Assembly (NCBI GenBank): GCA_021234155.1
Contig: JAJEKV010000528.1
Location: 30,373 to 94,372, forward strand
DNA length: 64,000 nt
Direction: 5' to 3'
Origin: Isoetes taiwanensis
Taxonomy: Eukaryota; Streptophyta; Lycopodiopsida; Isoetales; Isoetaceae
Shown: positions 23,155 to 36,119 of the stretch, one piece after another
Position numbering within the stretch: position 1 is the first letter of the stretch
How the letters are laid out: every line of letters begins with the position of its first letter
Notes under the pieces: generated by a model
Databases searched by the model: none
What the model saw: only the letters and a program-made list of their open reading frames with translations
Told to the model about the DNA's origin: nothing
Made by a program: the position numbers and the translations under genes

Positions 23155-24530
23155 TGTTAGCGTATGACATGTGACATGTCACTACTCTTAGATGACTAGC
23201 ATGCCATGTGTGTTGCTGACATGGCTCTCCTATAAAGCCATAGTCATGCTTTATAGTTCTTTATCCAGTTTACTCATAGCCTAGCTATATCGATATCGGG
23301 TATCTCTTTCATTCTAGCATACATGGGTACAGGGTTTCTTCATAGGAAGCATTTTATATGAGTTTTTGTTCAGAGGTAGTCATATCCTGTGCCATCAGGT
23401 CTTTGAAGGTCACTCAAAGGCGTATTGAACATACTCATTACTTACAAAACTTCCACATGCCACTTGGTCAAAACCTTGCCAACGCCAGAACACCATCTGG
23501 AAGGATGATGAGGTTGAGATCCTAGAAATATTAGCACATGAGCTTTGCAACGAAAACCGGGATATTTATATAGAGGCAATACGCTAGGAGATTTGATGAA
23601 GGGAATGTAATATGCATGTGGAGTAGGTCGTGGGATAAAACCATATGTTATGGGCCATTAGGATCCGCCTTTTTTGGTGTTTTGTTATTGGGTGTTTGGT
23701 TACTGTTATGGACTTGATGCATAATGACTGGTATCAGAGCTAACAATTGGTATCAGCTCACGGTTCCAAGTTCTTTTAGAACTTGTGGGCAATGGGACTC
23801 GAGAGGATTCAAGAGGAGAACAATCAGTTCTTTGGAAAAATAACATTTTCCAGTTGGACCACCTTCTATTCAGCTACCCAGTTGGGGGCATGCCAATTTC
23901 GGGTTAAAGAGTCCACAGACTGTCTTGGATGTTTAGCTACTTGGAAAGTTTCTTTGAGCTTGTGGTGCAGCAAGGAATAAACAAAAATTGCAGACTCTGG
24001 ATAAGTATTAACTAGAGTGCCTTGAACATGGTGGCAAGGATGTAAGCAAATGTTGCTAAAGATTGATATTTGGGCTGATTTTAGAAAGGCTTTTGTAGAT
24101 CATAACCTACATGCCGGCGAGTGGGATCTCTTTAAGCAGGGGGAATGAGTCTAGTCTGTATATCTGTTTTCTTCAACGTGCAATTGTTTGGCTGTTCAAA
24201 CGGGGAACTTGAGAGAAAAAGAGATGCTTTGCAAGTACATTGCAGGATTGGATTCTTTTTGGATGCAGAACTAAGTTTTATAGATCCTTAAACTTGGATG
24301 AAGCTGTTAAGTAACCAACAACAGCCAAGAGGAAAGCAATGCTTTCAATGTTTCGAACCAACAGTAAGTCTAATGGGAAGGGGCATAAAAGATTTAGTAG
24401 CAACTCTAAAAACAGTCAGGAATGAAGCTTCTCCAACCAAACTGAAAATTATAATGTCTAAGGGGGCAAGGAAGAATTCCTACTATTATGGCTCAGGGCT
24501 GCATGTCCTAAGTTGCTCCCTAAGATTGAA
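23155..24530 (+). mobile_element. LTR retrotransposon remnant, 5' end (LTR, primer site, gag debris)
   Basis: A putative LTR at 23155-23721 starts TGTTAG and ends CA, with a TATAAAG box at 23231-23237. Seven bases later comes the primer-binding site. The following DNA carries decayed gag: 'CKYIAGLD' near 24240 resembles the conserved gag segment before the nucleocapsid, and 'GSGLHVLSC' near 24495 resembles a CCHC knuckle with lost cysteines. This points to Ty3/gypsy. Protease, polymerase and a 3' LTR were not found, so this is a truncated 5' end. LTR borders are inferred from TG/CA and the primer site, not from a second LTR. Confidence 0.6.
23729..23740 (+). other. Primer-binding site complementary to initiator Met-tRNA
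   Basis: TGGTATCAGAGC is the standard plant LTR-retrotransposon primer site for the 3' end of initiator tRNA-Met. It lies just downstream of the putative LTR end. A partial second copy (TTGGTATCAGCTC) lies 18 bases further on. Confidence 0.8.
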
Positions 24531-24989
24531 CGCAAGGAAAGTTACACGATCTATTGGTCAACATTGGGGAGGTAAGACTTTATTCTTTTTATTACTTTGC
24601 TTGCTTGTTTTGCAGGTTCACATTCAGCTCCATATCAGAATGTTTTCAAAGTTTCAGCAGAAGCTATATCATGTACACGTTTGCAAAGAAAGGGAAGACC
24701 AAAAGCACTAGATAGTGTGGAGATACATGGAGATTTAGAGAGGAGATGAAGATGAAGAATGAATGGGTCAAGAATGAGGAGAGATGAAGATACAATGATT
24801 TCTTTTCCACTGATGATAAAGTTTAATGGCAAAAACATAGGCTGAAAGTACCATATCAGAGGAGGCAAGAAGACTTGGGTTATTTAAAACTTCTCAATAT
24901 TTGGCGAAGAAAATTGACATTCAGAACTTAAAAGAGAAAAGAGCTAATATAATAAAGTTTGGTGCAAAAGCAGTAAGGTTTTTATGGGA

Positions 24990-25097
24990 GGGATAACGCC
25001 CTGAAACGAGGGTGTTATCCCCTATTATAACAAACAAGGACCAGAGGCCCGAGTTTGTTATAGCAGGCATAACACCCGAGTTTTAGGGTGTTATCCA
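24990..25097. mobile_element. Foldback element: nested inverted repeats
   Basis: The left half (24990-25035) begins GGGATAACGCCCT and ends TATAACAAAC. The right half (25053-25097) is close to its reverse complement over about 44 bases, with a 17-nt loop. Each half is itself palindromic: 24990-25021 folds on 'ggataac.ccct/agggtgttatcc', and 25068-25097 folds on 'ataacaccc/gggtgttat'. The structure is a cruciform-forming foldback or MITE core. No coding capacity. Outer borders and target duplication are not clear. Confidence 0.65.
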
Positions 25098-25636
25098 CCT
25101 TAACAAATTGGGCCCGAGAGTTTTATGATGGTTTCGTAGGGGTTTTATGGTAGTTTCCATAACATGCTGGGTGTTTATGGCCATTTGACATATTGAACTA
25201 GGTGTTCATGGGCTTTTTAATATGTTACTGGTGGGTAACACCACTGCAACCAACGGCTGAGATCTGATCTCAGCTCTAAAACTTGAGGATCAGGTTGTTA
25301 AAGGGAACATGGCCTTCAAGGTCAGGCTGAACTAACTGAAGCTGAGGCCCTAAGCAGAACCACTCGAGATCTAAATAGGGAAGACCATCTACACCATGTC
25401 TTATGCATAGTCTCTCTTGCTTGTAGAAGACTCTAAAGGAAGCATCACCAAATGTTCAAGCCATTGTATATATTGATCATAATATCTATTCTTGTGATAT
25501 AGAACTAAGAGATACGGGATTGGCAAGAAACATAGCTCCTATCAGAAACATGAGTAAGCTGCTCTTCAATCTCCCTCTGCACTTTTCCAAATACAAGTGT
25601 TGGCACGATAAGTGTCTACTTACATATAATGGATAA

Positions 25637-25850
25637 GTTTCTTATTGGTATGTTGATGAATAACCAGAATCAAATCTTTTTCCAACTATCAGGGCAAATT
25701 ACATGGTTGAATCATGCTAAAAAGTGTTGAGACGAGAATTGTCTAGTTATAGGTTATTTCTTATCGGTATATTGATGAATAACCAGAACCAGATCTTGTT
25801 CCAACCATCGGGGCAAATTACATGGTTGACTCATTGGAATATTAACCATG
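25637..25850. repeat. Tandem duplication, period 119 bp
   Basis: 'ttcttattggtatgttgatg' and 'caaattacatggttga' (25637-25720) recur at 25756-25835 with about one difference in ten. The intervening third of the unit is not conserved. Confidence 0.8.
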
Positions 25851-25869
25851 GGGCCTCAAAGGGAAAGTT

Positions 25870-28600
25870 AGGAAAAAACCAAGTTTTTATGAAGTTGAAG
25901 CAAGGCAGGATTTGGGATTTTGGAATCATCACTATAGTTGTCTCGGAACCGTTTCTGGACCGTGGATAAGAAATGGTCCATCTGCCACTTAAACCTTAAA
26001 CCCATATACCTGACAAAACAAATTTTAGTTCTATAATCTATTAGCGCATTTTTTAGTCTTCACTTGATTTTTAATGATCTGACCAATGGACTCATTCATA
26101 CTGTGTTATGATTGTCCAAACTTTGAAGAAATTGACAGTTTTTACAACAGTGCTCCGATATATCAGTTGAAGTCGTCAAAAATACTATTTTGCTTTTGCA
26201 TGAGGTTTGAAAATTATTTCTTTTTATTACAAGTTTTAACTTCTTGCGACATTGAGTACTTAACAATACGAGCTATAGTTTCCAAGGATTTTTTAGATGT
26301 TTAAGTTGTACTATTATCAATGTTAACTAAAGAAATTATTATAAAAAATTCAAAATAAATATAAGCTAAAATCTTCCAATAAACTCCCATCAATAAGTCT
26401 CAAGGATATTACTCTATCAACTTATGGCTTATGGCGTATTTTCTCTTATTACCAAATTGTGGCCATCGATTTTCATAATATTCCCATGTATATTCTCTCC
26501 CATAAAATCTGTGATGGGGTCAAACTCCCTTTTCCACCTCAGCATATGATTATGTAACCATTGTTGCAAGTCAATATAGAGGTCAAAATATGTATGATGT
26601 AGTTAACATTCAATAATAGTATTGCTTTCACATAACTTTCACATAACGCTTCCTAAGGGCTTTGAACCCCTTGCCACAGTAGGCGGCACCTGAAAACAAA
26701 CTTCCTTGAAAACAAACTTCTTCATATCAGCAGTACACATACGGCGTACTCAGAATGATGCAAAACAAGCCCTATTGTACATGAGGGCCTCTTCTCCTCT
26801 GCTCTTCTCCTCCACCGAATGCAGGTTTCATCCGGATGAAATTCAAATGTTCAATGGCATCTGCTTGGTCTCTGCAGAGCAGTTGCCATGAATAACCATG
26901 CAAGAAAACTACACAGATATATATAATAATAAATATAAGATAATACCAAGTACAAAAGCCTCAGGCACATTCGGCGGACACTTGAATGTGTTTCACTCAC
27001 CTGTTGCAAGCAATGTGGAAAGCTTAATGTGACACACCAAAGCACAAATCAAACTAACATACGAAGCAGATTAACGGACCCGAGCCTTGCAACAATAGAA
27101 CAAAAACCTGTCAGCCATAGCCGAAAAATGCAGTGGCCAAAAGCTTGAAATGATTATCTCCTGTATCATTCTCTGGAGCAAGTATTTGTGGTAAGGGCTA
27201 CATATCTTTTGAAACCCAAGAATCTACTTCTAGATAATGTAAACCCAAGCTCTATAATACTACATACCACATTGCCTAACACATCGATTAGCGCTCCAAT
27301 CGGGGGTTTGAAATGTAGATTCACAGAGACTCGTATCTATTTGATACCACTGTCAAACCTAAAGATCTTGCAGGGCTCATAGACGCGGCAGAAATGGGCC
27401 TGCCAGTAAATATGAAAGAGGCTTAAATTATGCAAATAATGTAATGTCCAAACCTAACAAACTTCAGGTTCGAATTACTCTGCAAAAATGGCATTTCATG
27501 CCACTGCGCATCTACAGCTAATCCTGCGAATTCGCCCACCTGGATCCAGAAAAATCAATCTAGTTCCACCGTTTTGGGCTATGTTTTGGACCTCTTCTTG
27601 GCTGTGGAGACCTACTGCTCGTGAATCGGTGGCACAGCGGCAACCACAAACATGAAAAATGCCTGTGATAAGTGGAAACGTCGCTCCTATTTTTGGCAAC
27701 TGGACCAAACATACGATGCTGTTATTGCCGCTGTTACTTGAGAAATCTTCAATAAAATTTGGGTATAAGAACCGAGCCGTGCAAGAAGAAAACGAAAAAC
27801 ACAACCAACCAATGTACATGCCGCTGCCATCGCACAACACACCATGTGGCCAGGCGCCACAGCACAAATCCCCGCTCTAATCGTTTTCACATGATAAACC
27901 CTAGGTTTCCTTCTATATTAAGTTCTTTTTCTCACACAAATCAGATTCCAGCTTTCTACGTATAAGCATACCAATACTTACCTAAAACCATTACAAATCT
28001 TAGGTTACAAAACACCTTTTCCACAACTTTTGAACTTTATCAACTTAAACAACTTAAATATAACGTAACTAGGGTGTAACCATGCATTTTCTGGATTTAA
28101 CAAGATTTAATATAACAGGTGAAAACATTAAGAGCTTGAAAAGGTACATTGACTACACCATTATAAGTCTAGAACTCAAGGTGATTTTACTAATGATGAT
28201 TATTGATGAACAGAGGATGGTAGCATATGTAGATCAAAGGACTTGTCATATATGTTTTTTTAGTTCATAGAGAAGATGAACTGATTGTGCTACATTTCAA
28301 TCATAAGCTTTTAAACGATGCAATATTTATGACAAAAAGTAAAATTAAAGGGATATATAGAGGTTCCTGGTGGTCTTACTAGGAAAAAAATGATTTGTTA
28401 TAGTCTAATTAGGATCATAGTACATGTAGATTAACTTTTACGATATACTAGATTTTTGGTGAATGTGAACGTTTGTTGGCAATAGATATCTCAAATTTCA
28501 TGTTAGAATGACATATGATATGAGTATAAATAGGCATAAATATGGTCCATTAGACCAATTGGATGGAGCAAAGCTTTCTAATTAATGTCACCTGATGTTT
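25870..28600. other. Intergenic stretch without a recognised gene
   Basis: Open frames at 27496-27890 (minus) and 27659-27965 (plus) overlap, lack a recognisable domain, and neither convinces. A telobox-like AAACCCTA lies at about 27897. Nothing else was seen. Confidence 0.4.
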
Positions 28601-28602
28601 GT

Positions 28603-28813
28603 CCCATACAATAATACTACTTCTTATCTTTTATAACATAAGGTGTAAGTGGACATCCACATACATTTAAAGTAATCACCCGACTTTATCCATTTTGTCC
28701 CGTACAATACAATGATACTACTTCTTATCTTTTATAGTGTCCATTGATTTTGGTATTTTCACGTCGTAGGGCCAAGATTTGATTTTGGTATTTTCACGTC
28801 GTAGGGCCAAGAT
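28603..28813. repeat. Two adjacent short duplications
   Basis: 'actacttcttatcttttata' occurs near 28617 and again near 28716. Immediately after, a 35-bp unit (GATTTTGGTATTTTCACGTC...) is repeated head to tail at 28746-28780 and 28781-28813 with no visible change. Confidence 0.85.
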
Positions 28814-30978
28814 AATTAGAAAATCTCTTGAATTTCCTGTAAACTTGTGCATGGAGAATCAGACTGTGTGGAGAATCAGACTGCAGAGGAAGAGGGCGCA
28901 CTTCGTTCACCTCCGATCTAAGTTGTGCCGAATCTTTTTTCATGGCCTTCAATAATATACAAAGACCAAGAAAATACGTTCTTCGTCCTATTTTCGGTAT
29001 CCCTTGCTTCTCCGCTCTTGGAACAGACGCTGTTTCAAATTGACCCTGGAGCTCTAGAGGCCTCCGTCTAGAAGCAGTAAGTCATTTTTTGCTTTGTTTG
29101 CATTGGTCTGCAGCAGATTGAGATCTTATTTGCTTCTTCCACTCTATTCAGAGGCCTACTAAATTCGTATCTTCCACACTCTGGAGCTCTAAAGGCCTTT
29201 GCTTCTAAGCTGTGAGTGATTGGAGCTTCATTTGCTCGTTTATTTCATTTGTTCTTTGAGAGTTGAGGTATGTTATTGCTTCAACTAAAAGAATAGTACA
29301 AAGATATTGTGGTTCTGCGATTCATAGATCAGTATGAGCTCATTGTATTTGTATTAAGACAATTGCAATATATAAATATGAAGCAATTATTCTAATAAAA
29401 GATCTTGTTTATCCGGCTTGCATTTGTGTAACATTGTTGCGGATAGAGAATGCATCGGCCGAGTACATCATGAAGTGTGACAGTATGATGTCTTTATGAG
29501 AGTAGAAGCCATTTCATGGTGCCTCATATGAGAAGGGGCCTTCATATGTGAAATATAAATCAACATCACAAAGGAAGTGTGTAGTAACATATGAGGTGTG
29601 CATCCTTACATCACCTGAATATATTTTCGTCTCGAGGTTATTCTTATGTCTAAACTGAAGTCTCATACTTGCCCATTTCTACAGGAGTGGCCAGAAGAGG
29701 AGTACCCCTTGTATCCAAATAGCCCAGACTATATTATATTAGCAGATGTTGCATGCTTCACTACGTTGAACCAAAATAACTCTCTTTGATCATCTGCACT
29801 CTCAGATAGCTTCAATATTTTCTTACATCACAATATTGACACTAACATTGGTGCTCAATGGCTACATCAAGATGGAAGACGTGAGGATGAGATTATGGGT
29901 AGCTGAATGTGGAAATTCACATGATTTATAAGCATCTCATCTGTGATAGTTTTCTTGCTTGCTACTTCCATTGCAGCATCTCATCGACATTTTAAAGCTC
30001 CTCTAGGGGCATCCATGGTCTGCAACAACTAAGATGATGACTACAATGTTATGCCTCATATTTGATCCTGATAATTGACACTTTTGAAAATTCCAGTGTT
30101 AATAAATGGAGATGATTGATCAAGGTGTTGTTGGAGTAATTTAAGAAGATAGATCTATTGATAATCATCTAATTTATGCTTCATGGATGGGCAAGTAAGT
30201 GCTTCAATCATTTTATCATTGTCTATGCTCTGCTAAAAACTTTTGTGTTGGTCTTGAGTCGTTTATATATTTGCAATTTTCAAATGTGTAGTCAACATAT
30301 GTAGCAAGTATTGAAAGTGCATTTTTACCTGCATTTGGTGGTCTTCTTTGAGGTCAATTGCAAGGCGATCTTCTTGATGTTTTTGTAATTCATGTTCTTA
30401 TCAGTTAATAAGGCATTAATTCAATATGGTAGTATAGAATTTTGAGTTTCTGAGAATAAATAGGGAAGAATAATTACTCATCAGTTCAACTACCTGACAA
30501 ATCACTCTCACTCTGTCTTAATCTTAGCTTGGTATAGTTCAGGACCAATGCTTCATATAGTTAAGGTAGAAGCAATGTTTGCTTAGGCAATCTAACCCAT
30601 CTCCAATACGTTTTCAGATTCCATTAAGGCTTTATAGCATGGATTTTCGTTTCATAATAATTTGTAGATCTTACAGTATTGTTCCCTGCATTTCTTCATT
30701 TGCAATTTAGTTTTCTATGTTTCTATAGATGGGACTGAATGACTCTCATCTTGCAGATTCCTCTTTCTTGAATGGAACCCACTCATGGCACAACTATATC
30801 CGACACCTGGATATCTGTCTAGGACCCACACATTAATGCGAAACTGAATAAAGGATAGTTTTATTTGGGTTTCACAAAGCAGTGCTGCAGTAATTACTTT
30901 CTTTGTTTCTATACTAAGCATGACGAATCACATATACTAAATAGCATGCTTATACAGTCACGAAAATTGGTTTATGAG

Positions 30979-31099
30979 GCTAAAACCAATGGTGGTGATG
31001 TTTTTACTAACAACACAAGGTAGGAAAAGGGCTCAAATTGGTTGCTAAAACCAATGGTGGTGATGTTTTCGCTAACAACACAAGGTAGGAAAAAGTCTC
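30979..31099. repeat. Tandem duplication, period 65 bp
   Basis: GCTAAAACCAATGGTGGTGA begins both units (30979 and 31044), each running through 'ctaacaacacaaggtagg' with one or two changes. Confidence 0.85.
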
Positions 31100-31241
31100 A
31101 AACACGCTGACAATTTTGATTCTACCAGTAGGTTGCACAATTGGCTTTTAAATTCCATTTGTTAAATTTATGCTGGCAAAACTCCCTGGGCAGTGCCTTT
31201 ACAATTGATGGTATTTGAGTTTTCACAAAAGGGTTTCCTAT

Positions 31242-31292
31242 GGAAAATATGATACAATTTAGATTCTACCAATGGCTTTACATTGAATTATA
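31242..31292 (+). repeat. 51-bp dispersed direct repeat, copy 1
   Basis: The 51 bases starting GGAAAATATGATACAATTTA occur again without change at 34621-34671, 3.4 kb away, with unrelated flanks. Identity over 51 bases in otherwise diverged DNA points to a recent copy. Confidence 0.85.
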
Positions 31293-31515
31293 GGATATTA
31301 AGAAGCGACGCCAAGGCTGCGGCCATGTAACATTTCTTTGGTTTCAAACCGCATAGTTGGACTTGCTATGTAAATTAAATATTAATATCAAATGTAAGTA
31401 GTGATCCAAAGGCATGTATCTTAGATGCTTTTTTATGATTCATGCTTATAGGCAAGGTCTATTTTTTAAAGCACTCTTAAAAACAACATAAGGTGGCTAT
31501 TCATGATTCTAAAAA

Positions 31516-31840
31516 AATTCCATCATTGAGCAAAAGTTAAGGTATTTATGCATGGCTTTTAAAAATTCCATCATTGATTCTAAAAATTCCATCATTGAGC
31601 AAAAGTTAAGGTAATAAGTGGGTTGCCATTAGAAGATTTAGTTATTGAATAGGGTTTATTGTTGGCAATTATATTGTTCTTTGTGATGCAAGTGTAAGTG
31701 GTTTTAATCCTTAAAGCTAGATCAAGGGGTTGAATTACACTAAAAATGGATCACCCATTATTGTGGGTATTGCAAATCCTTCCGTGATTCCATTCTTGAG
31801 CTCTAGACCATCCATTATTGTGGGTATTGTAAATTCTTCA
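31516..31840. repeat. Cluster of short direct repeats
   Basis: 'aaattccatcattgagcaaa' with 'agttaaggta' occurs at 31516 and 31585, with a partial third copy between. 'catccattattgtgggtatt' type words occur at 31754 and 31810. The units are 56-69 bp apart. Confidence 0.75.
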
Positions 31841-32191
31841 GATTCCATTCCCAGCTCCTTCAAAACTCCTTAAACAAATATATCAAATGCAAAGATTGCA
31901 AAAAGGAAATTTCAAATTGAGTCCTCCTAGGATGGTAGAATAAGGAGAAAATTTATCCACATAATATTTTGTTTAAATTTTTTCCAAAACATGTTGGCAC
32001 AAGAAAGTTTCCAAGAGTCAGCCTAAGAAGCTAAGCCTTTTAGTTGGTAATCGTTTCTTCCTCATCCATCATATCCAAAGACAAAAAAAAAGGAACAGAA
32101 TCGTAAGTTGCCATCCTTGAACCATTAGTAATAAAAACCTGGTAATCCAAGAACATCTTTGTGTTATAAAATACTGACTTTCTATATCATT

Positions 32192-32277
32192 AAAAATCAC
32201 TTTTGAGTGGGTGGTGGGTGCAAGTCCCATCAACCATGCCTTTTCCTTCAATAAAAAAAAAAATCACTTTTGAGTGG
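32192..32277 (+). mobile_element. SINE-like short insertion with 19-bp target duplication
   Basis: AAAAATCACTTTTGAGTGG stands at 32192-32210 and again at 32259-32277. Between them lie 48 bases that include GGTGCAAGTCCCATC, similar to the B box of tRNA-derived promoters, and end in an A-run. A direct repeat of this length around an A-tailed segment is the mark of LINE-driven retroposition. The piece is far shorter than a full SINE (usually above 150 bp), so it would be 5'-truncated. Confidence 0.5.
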
Positions 32278-33387
32278 AAAGTGGCATTTTCCGGCATAAT
32301 GCACAGGCAGAATATAGGTGAGGGCTCTACGCTTGGCACTAGAGAGGGTATTGGAGCAGACAAAACGCTCATTTCGGTCATTCTATATTGCACCATGACC
32401 ATTTCCCTCAGGCCTGCAAAACCACAAGGATGGCGGGGCCTGCATAAGAAAGGGACTTTAATGTATATCCAAGTAATCACTTTAAATAGCACATGCAGGA
32501 AAGCTCCGAAATATGCACAGCTTAGCATCATCTCCTTTAAAATGGGTATCGTCAAACAGTGTAAGCAGATTTGAAATGCTAGCATAGATGCATCTCAATC
32601 TGATGTAAAAATAAAGATTAAGATGAACAAATCTGATCTTCGCTATAGAATGCTCACATCTAATTTAATGGCAGCATTTGTTTACCAGAAATGTCGTTTT
32701 CACAGCTGAATTTAATTCAAATGCCTGCATTAACATTCAACTTCCAAACAAAAGCATGTAAATAGTCCAATCATGCACCACAAGCTCCAACGCTGCAAAC
32801 ATGAGTTCCCTTGAGATAGAACAACTTCAATCAAAACGTTTGCAAGTTCTTACAGTCCAATAGAGTACCTCTAGATAAGCAATTAGCAGAACTCACTTAC
32901 CTTCAGGCCACATGCATAAGATTTCAAAAGAAACATTGGACCTGGCAAAAAAAAAGCTAGCTTTCTCAACATTTCAAAATAGCTAAGAATTTTGAGTACC
33001 TTATATTCATGCTAAAACTACCGACAAACAATTTAGAAGGAAGAATAAGTGTTCAGAGGATAGTTTTTACCTGGCACCAGAAAATCTGCTTTTTGTTTCT
33101 ATTCAAGTTGTTCAGTGACATACTTAGTAATAATGACATTGTATTCTATGATCGCAAGCAATGCAATGCTTGTTCATGTAAATAGTGGTGCAAGACCTGC
33201 TGAACACAGCAAAAGGAAGAGGTAGAATTAGAAAATCTCTGTGCAGGGGAGATGCGGGTTCGCCCCTTCTGACCGATTTATGCTAGGGAATTTGCGAAAT
33301 CCGCGCTTAGTATTAGTTTTAGATCTTTTCTTTGAGCTCTCCAACATCTGCTATCACACAAAAAAAATAGATCCTCTATATGAGGAA

Positions 33388-33525
33388 GTTATGGCCATGT
33401 TTCGAAGAAGTTATGGCCATGTTTCGAAGAAGCTGTAAAATTTTAGCAGCAAAAGTGCCGAATCTTTACAATCCTGGAATGGTTATTCACAGAGAAAAAA
33501 ATTATTCACAGAGAAAAAAAATGTC
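33388..33525. repeat. Two short tandem duplications (22 bp and 18 bp)
   Basis: GTTATGGCCATGTTTCGAAG plus AA occurs at 33388-33409 and 33410-33431. About 55 bp on, 'ttattcacagagaaaaaaa' is repeated head to tail. Confidence 0.85.
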
Positions 33526-34331
33526 TGTGAAGCAAAGAGGGAAGAGCCTATCTATATCATAGCCAAGCAAATCTGAGACCCACAAAACCAGAAGTGCTAA
33601 CCTGAGATCCCAGAGCCCATCGTTGTGGCGAAATTCTCACGACCCCAAAACATTGGAATGGCGAATTTAGAATAAAGCTTCACCTTCCTCAGATTTTGGC
33701 ATGCACAGCCGGATTGCATAAAATCGGTGGCCTTTGATTTGTTGTGGAATGCACAGCCGTGACCTAGGATTAGAAAGGATGTTGTTGGCGGTGGACAGCA
33801 TGATCCGGCATAAGAGGTCGCGAAGCTTGGTCGAAAAAATTGATTTGAAGCTCCTATTTGAAGTTCTCTTGGATCAGGGTCAGAGAATGGATCAAAATTG
33901 AAGAAGAGAGGGCAATTTTACAGATCTGGGCCGGATTTGGCTGTGGTGCGTGACAGAAAAAGTAGCCGCACCCGCAGGCTAGAAGGGATGAATATGGCGA
34001 AAGAGGAAAGCCCAGAGCTCTAAGAAGAAAGCGAAGAAAGTAAATATCTATTTACTTTATTTACTCGTTATCCTCCATAGCAATGATCCGCAATAGCCTG
34101 CCGGATCATTTTGCTTGCATCAGAACAGGCGATCGCAGAACAGGGGTGAACAGAGGCGCCTTGGTTTCTTCTGGTTTGGGCCATCACACGTGTGAAAGTA
34201 AAGATTTTCCCTTTTCTGATTTTAGAAAACGCAAAATAATGTAATGTGTCAAGCTGTGGGCTCTTTCTCAGCCCAGAAATATTAAGCACATCCAATTTTA
34301 AGAACAAAATAGAATGCTTTTACAGGTAGTG

Positions 34332-34792
34332 ATATCCAATTCTATATGCCTTTTGCTAATTATAAAAGTCTTAGGAGCCATGTAGACTTATGATAAGGTG
34401 GTTTCCATAGATAACTTGCTTCTATATCTATAAACACTTATGATAAGGTGGGTTGCGTTAGATAAACTTGCTTCTGTATTTGCTTCTATACAGTAGCCCT
34501 ACAAAGAAGTGTCATTATCTTATCTTGTTATCTTATGCTTACTGTAGTTTTGTCATGTTCAGAGTGCTCTTGAAGGGGAAACACTTATGATAAGGTGCTC
34601 TTCAAGGGTTGCTTTTGAAGGGAAAATATGATACAATTTAGATTCTACCAATGGCTTTACATTGAATTATACATATATCCAATTCTATATGCCTTTTGCT
34701 AAAAGTCTTAGGAGCCATGTAGACTTATGATAAGGTGGTTTCCATAGATAACTTGCTTCTATATCTATAAACACTTATGATAAGGTGGGTTG
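34332..34792. repeat. Direct repeat of about 120 bp, 343 bp apart
   Basis: 34332-34456 and 34675-34792 share 'atatccaattctatatgcc', 'cttaggagccatgtagactt' and 'gataaggtgggttgc'. The second copy lacks about eight bases ('attataaa'). The second copy directly follows the 51-bp repeat at 34621-34671. Confidence 0.85.
34621..34671 (+). repeat. 51-bp dispersed direct repeat, copy 2
   Basis: Identical to 31242-31292. Here it is embedded between the two copies of the 120-bp repeat. Confidence 0.85.
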
Positions 34793-36119
34793 CTCTTGAC
34801 AGGCAAATACAAAATTGGTCTTAAAAATTGGCTAGCTTCATAAAGGATATTGCTCTTTAATGTTTTGGTGGTTTTTTAGATTGGATATTATTTGAAAATC
34901 ACACAATGATATCAAGATGTGAAGTAACAATATTAAAAAGACAACCACTACTTCGAGGAGTGTCAGAATCTTTGCCCCAAAGAGATGGGCTATATAATAC
35001 AAGTAGGAGCATCCTTCAGAACCACCCAAACCTAGACGACTCATGCTTAGTAATTGTTCTATTTGCAGAAGTGGATCTTTAGGAGAAGTGGAAACGGTAC
35101 CAAGCAACAATTGGTTGTATTCCCTGCAATGCAACCAATTATCCTCTTCTTCCTCCAATTTCAAGCCATAACATTGTAACCACTTACGCTGTTAGTCTTA
35201 CATCAAACACAACTTGCTATACGTGATGCTTCAAAACCTACATACTCATCTGACAGACACCTTGTATATGTTTTATATTAACTTCCACTACAAGCACTTC
35301 TACCATGATAATAATCTCCAATACCAGCTCCATACCAGTACGAACACCCGCCACCTCTAAATTCTCGTCTTCTTATAGAAAATAAAACATCATTATCAAA
35401 ATTTTAATATTCATCCTCTAAACTAAATAAGATAGACAGATAGATAGATGGTCAACAATACCATTGTCAACAACACCTACATGCTTCCTGAATATTCTTC
35501 CAATTCGATCACAATAGTCCATCGTAATTTCTGAACTTCTTTTAGAAAAGCCAATAATTATGACACATATATTTAAGCCATTTTACAATCGCCGATCACA
35601 ATACTATTTCAAACCAATTTACGGGTGTGTGGTAGATAATGGTTACTTCATATTTTACCCATGAGGTCAGTACGCCTTCTGCGCCCATGATCCTCCATGC
35701 TATCCTTCCAACTTTCCTAATTTTCGCCCCAAGCCTGCATTACCACTAGTTAAGAATTGATTCAGACGGTAATGTTTCTTGACTTTTAAATAAGAAGTCT
35801 TGTGGACCAATAATTGACATAGATATAACAGTCTATCTTGATGCTCTAGAATCATAGCTTTTCATATTTTTTCTTGGTTTATTTTGCATTACTTTTATAA
35901 CCTCTTGTTTCGATTATAGTCATCTATAAACCTCTCATTTCGATTATGGTCATTTATGATTGGAGGCGTCTATGATTTTGAAATATGAAATATAAATTCA
36001 TAAGGTTTTAGAATAAGAAATACAAAGACTCAAACCTCTACTACAACATCCTAATAACATGCTTTAACCAATGCAACGAACGAGTTAACGTGCTTGTTTT
36101 TTCTATTAAATCTATATTT

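Larger units (their letters stand above)
28860..34070. other. Long stretch without a recognised protein gene; possible non-coding exons
   Basis: On the plus strand the GC-richer block at 28880-29076 ends at a strong donor (AGCA then GTAAGTC), and a diverged copy of its end follows at 29179-29225. On the minus strand the GC-richer block from about 34060 to 33600 ends at a donor-like ATCTCAG then GTTAGC. Both resemble leader exons, but no coding exon could be attached. The rest is AT-rich with short duplications and a SINE-like insertion. Confidence 0.25.

Noticed and set aside
27890-27910. AAACCCTA telomere-like word
   Set aside because: A single telobox-like word, not an interstitial telomere array; no attached gene start was identified.
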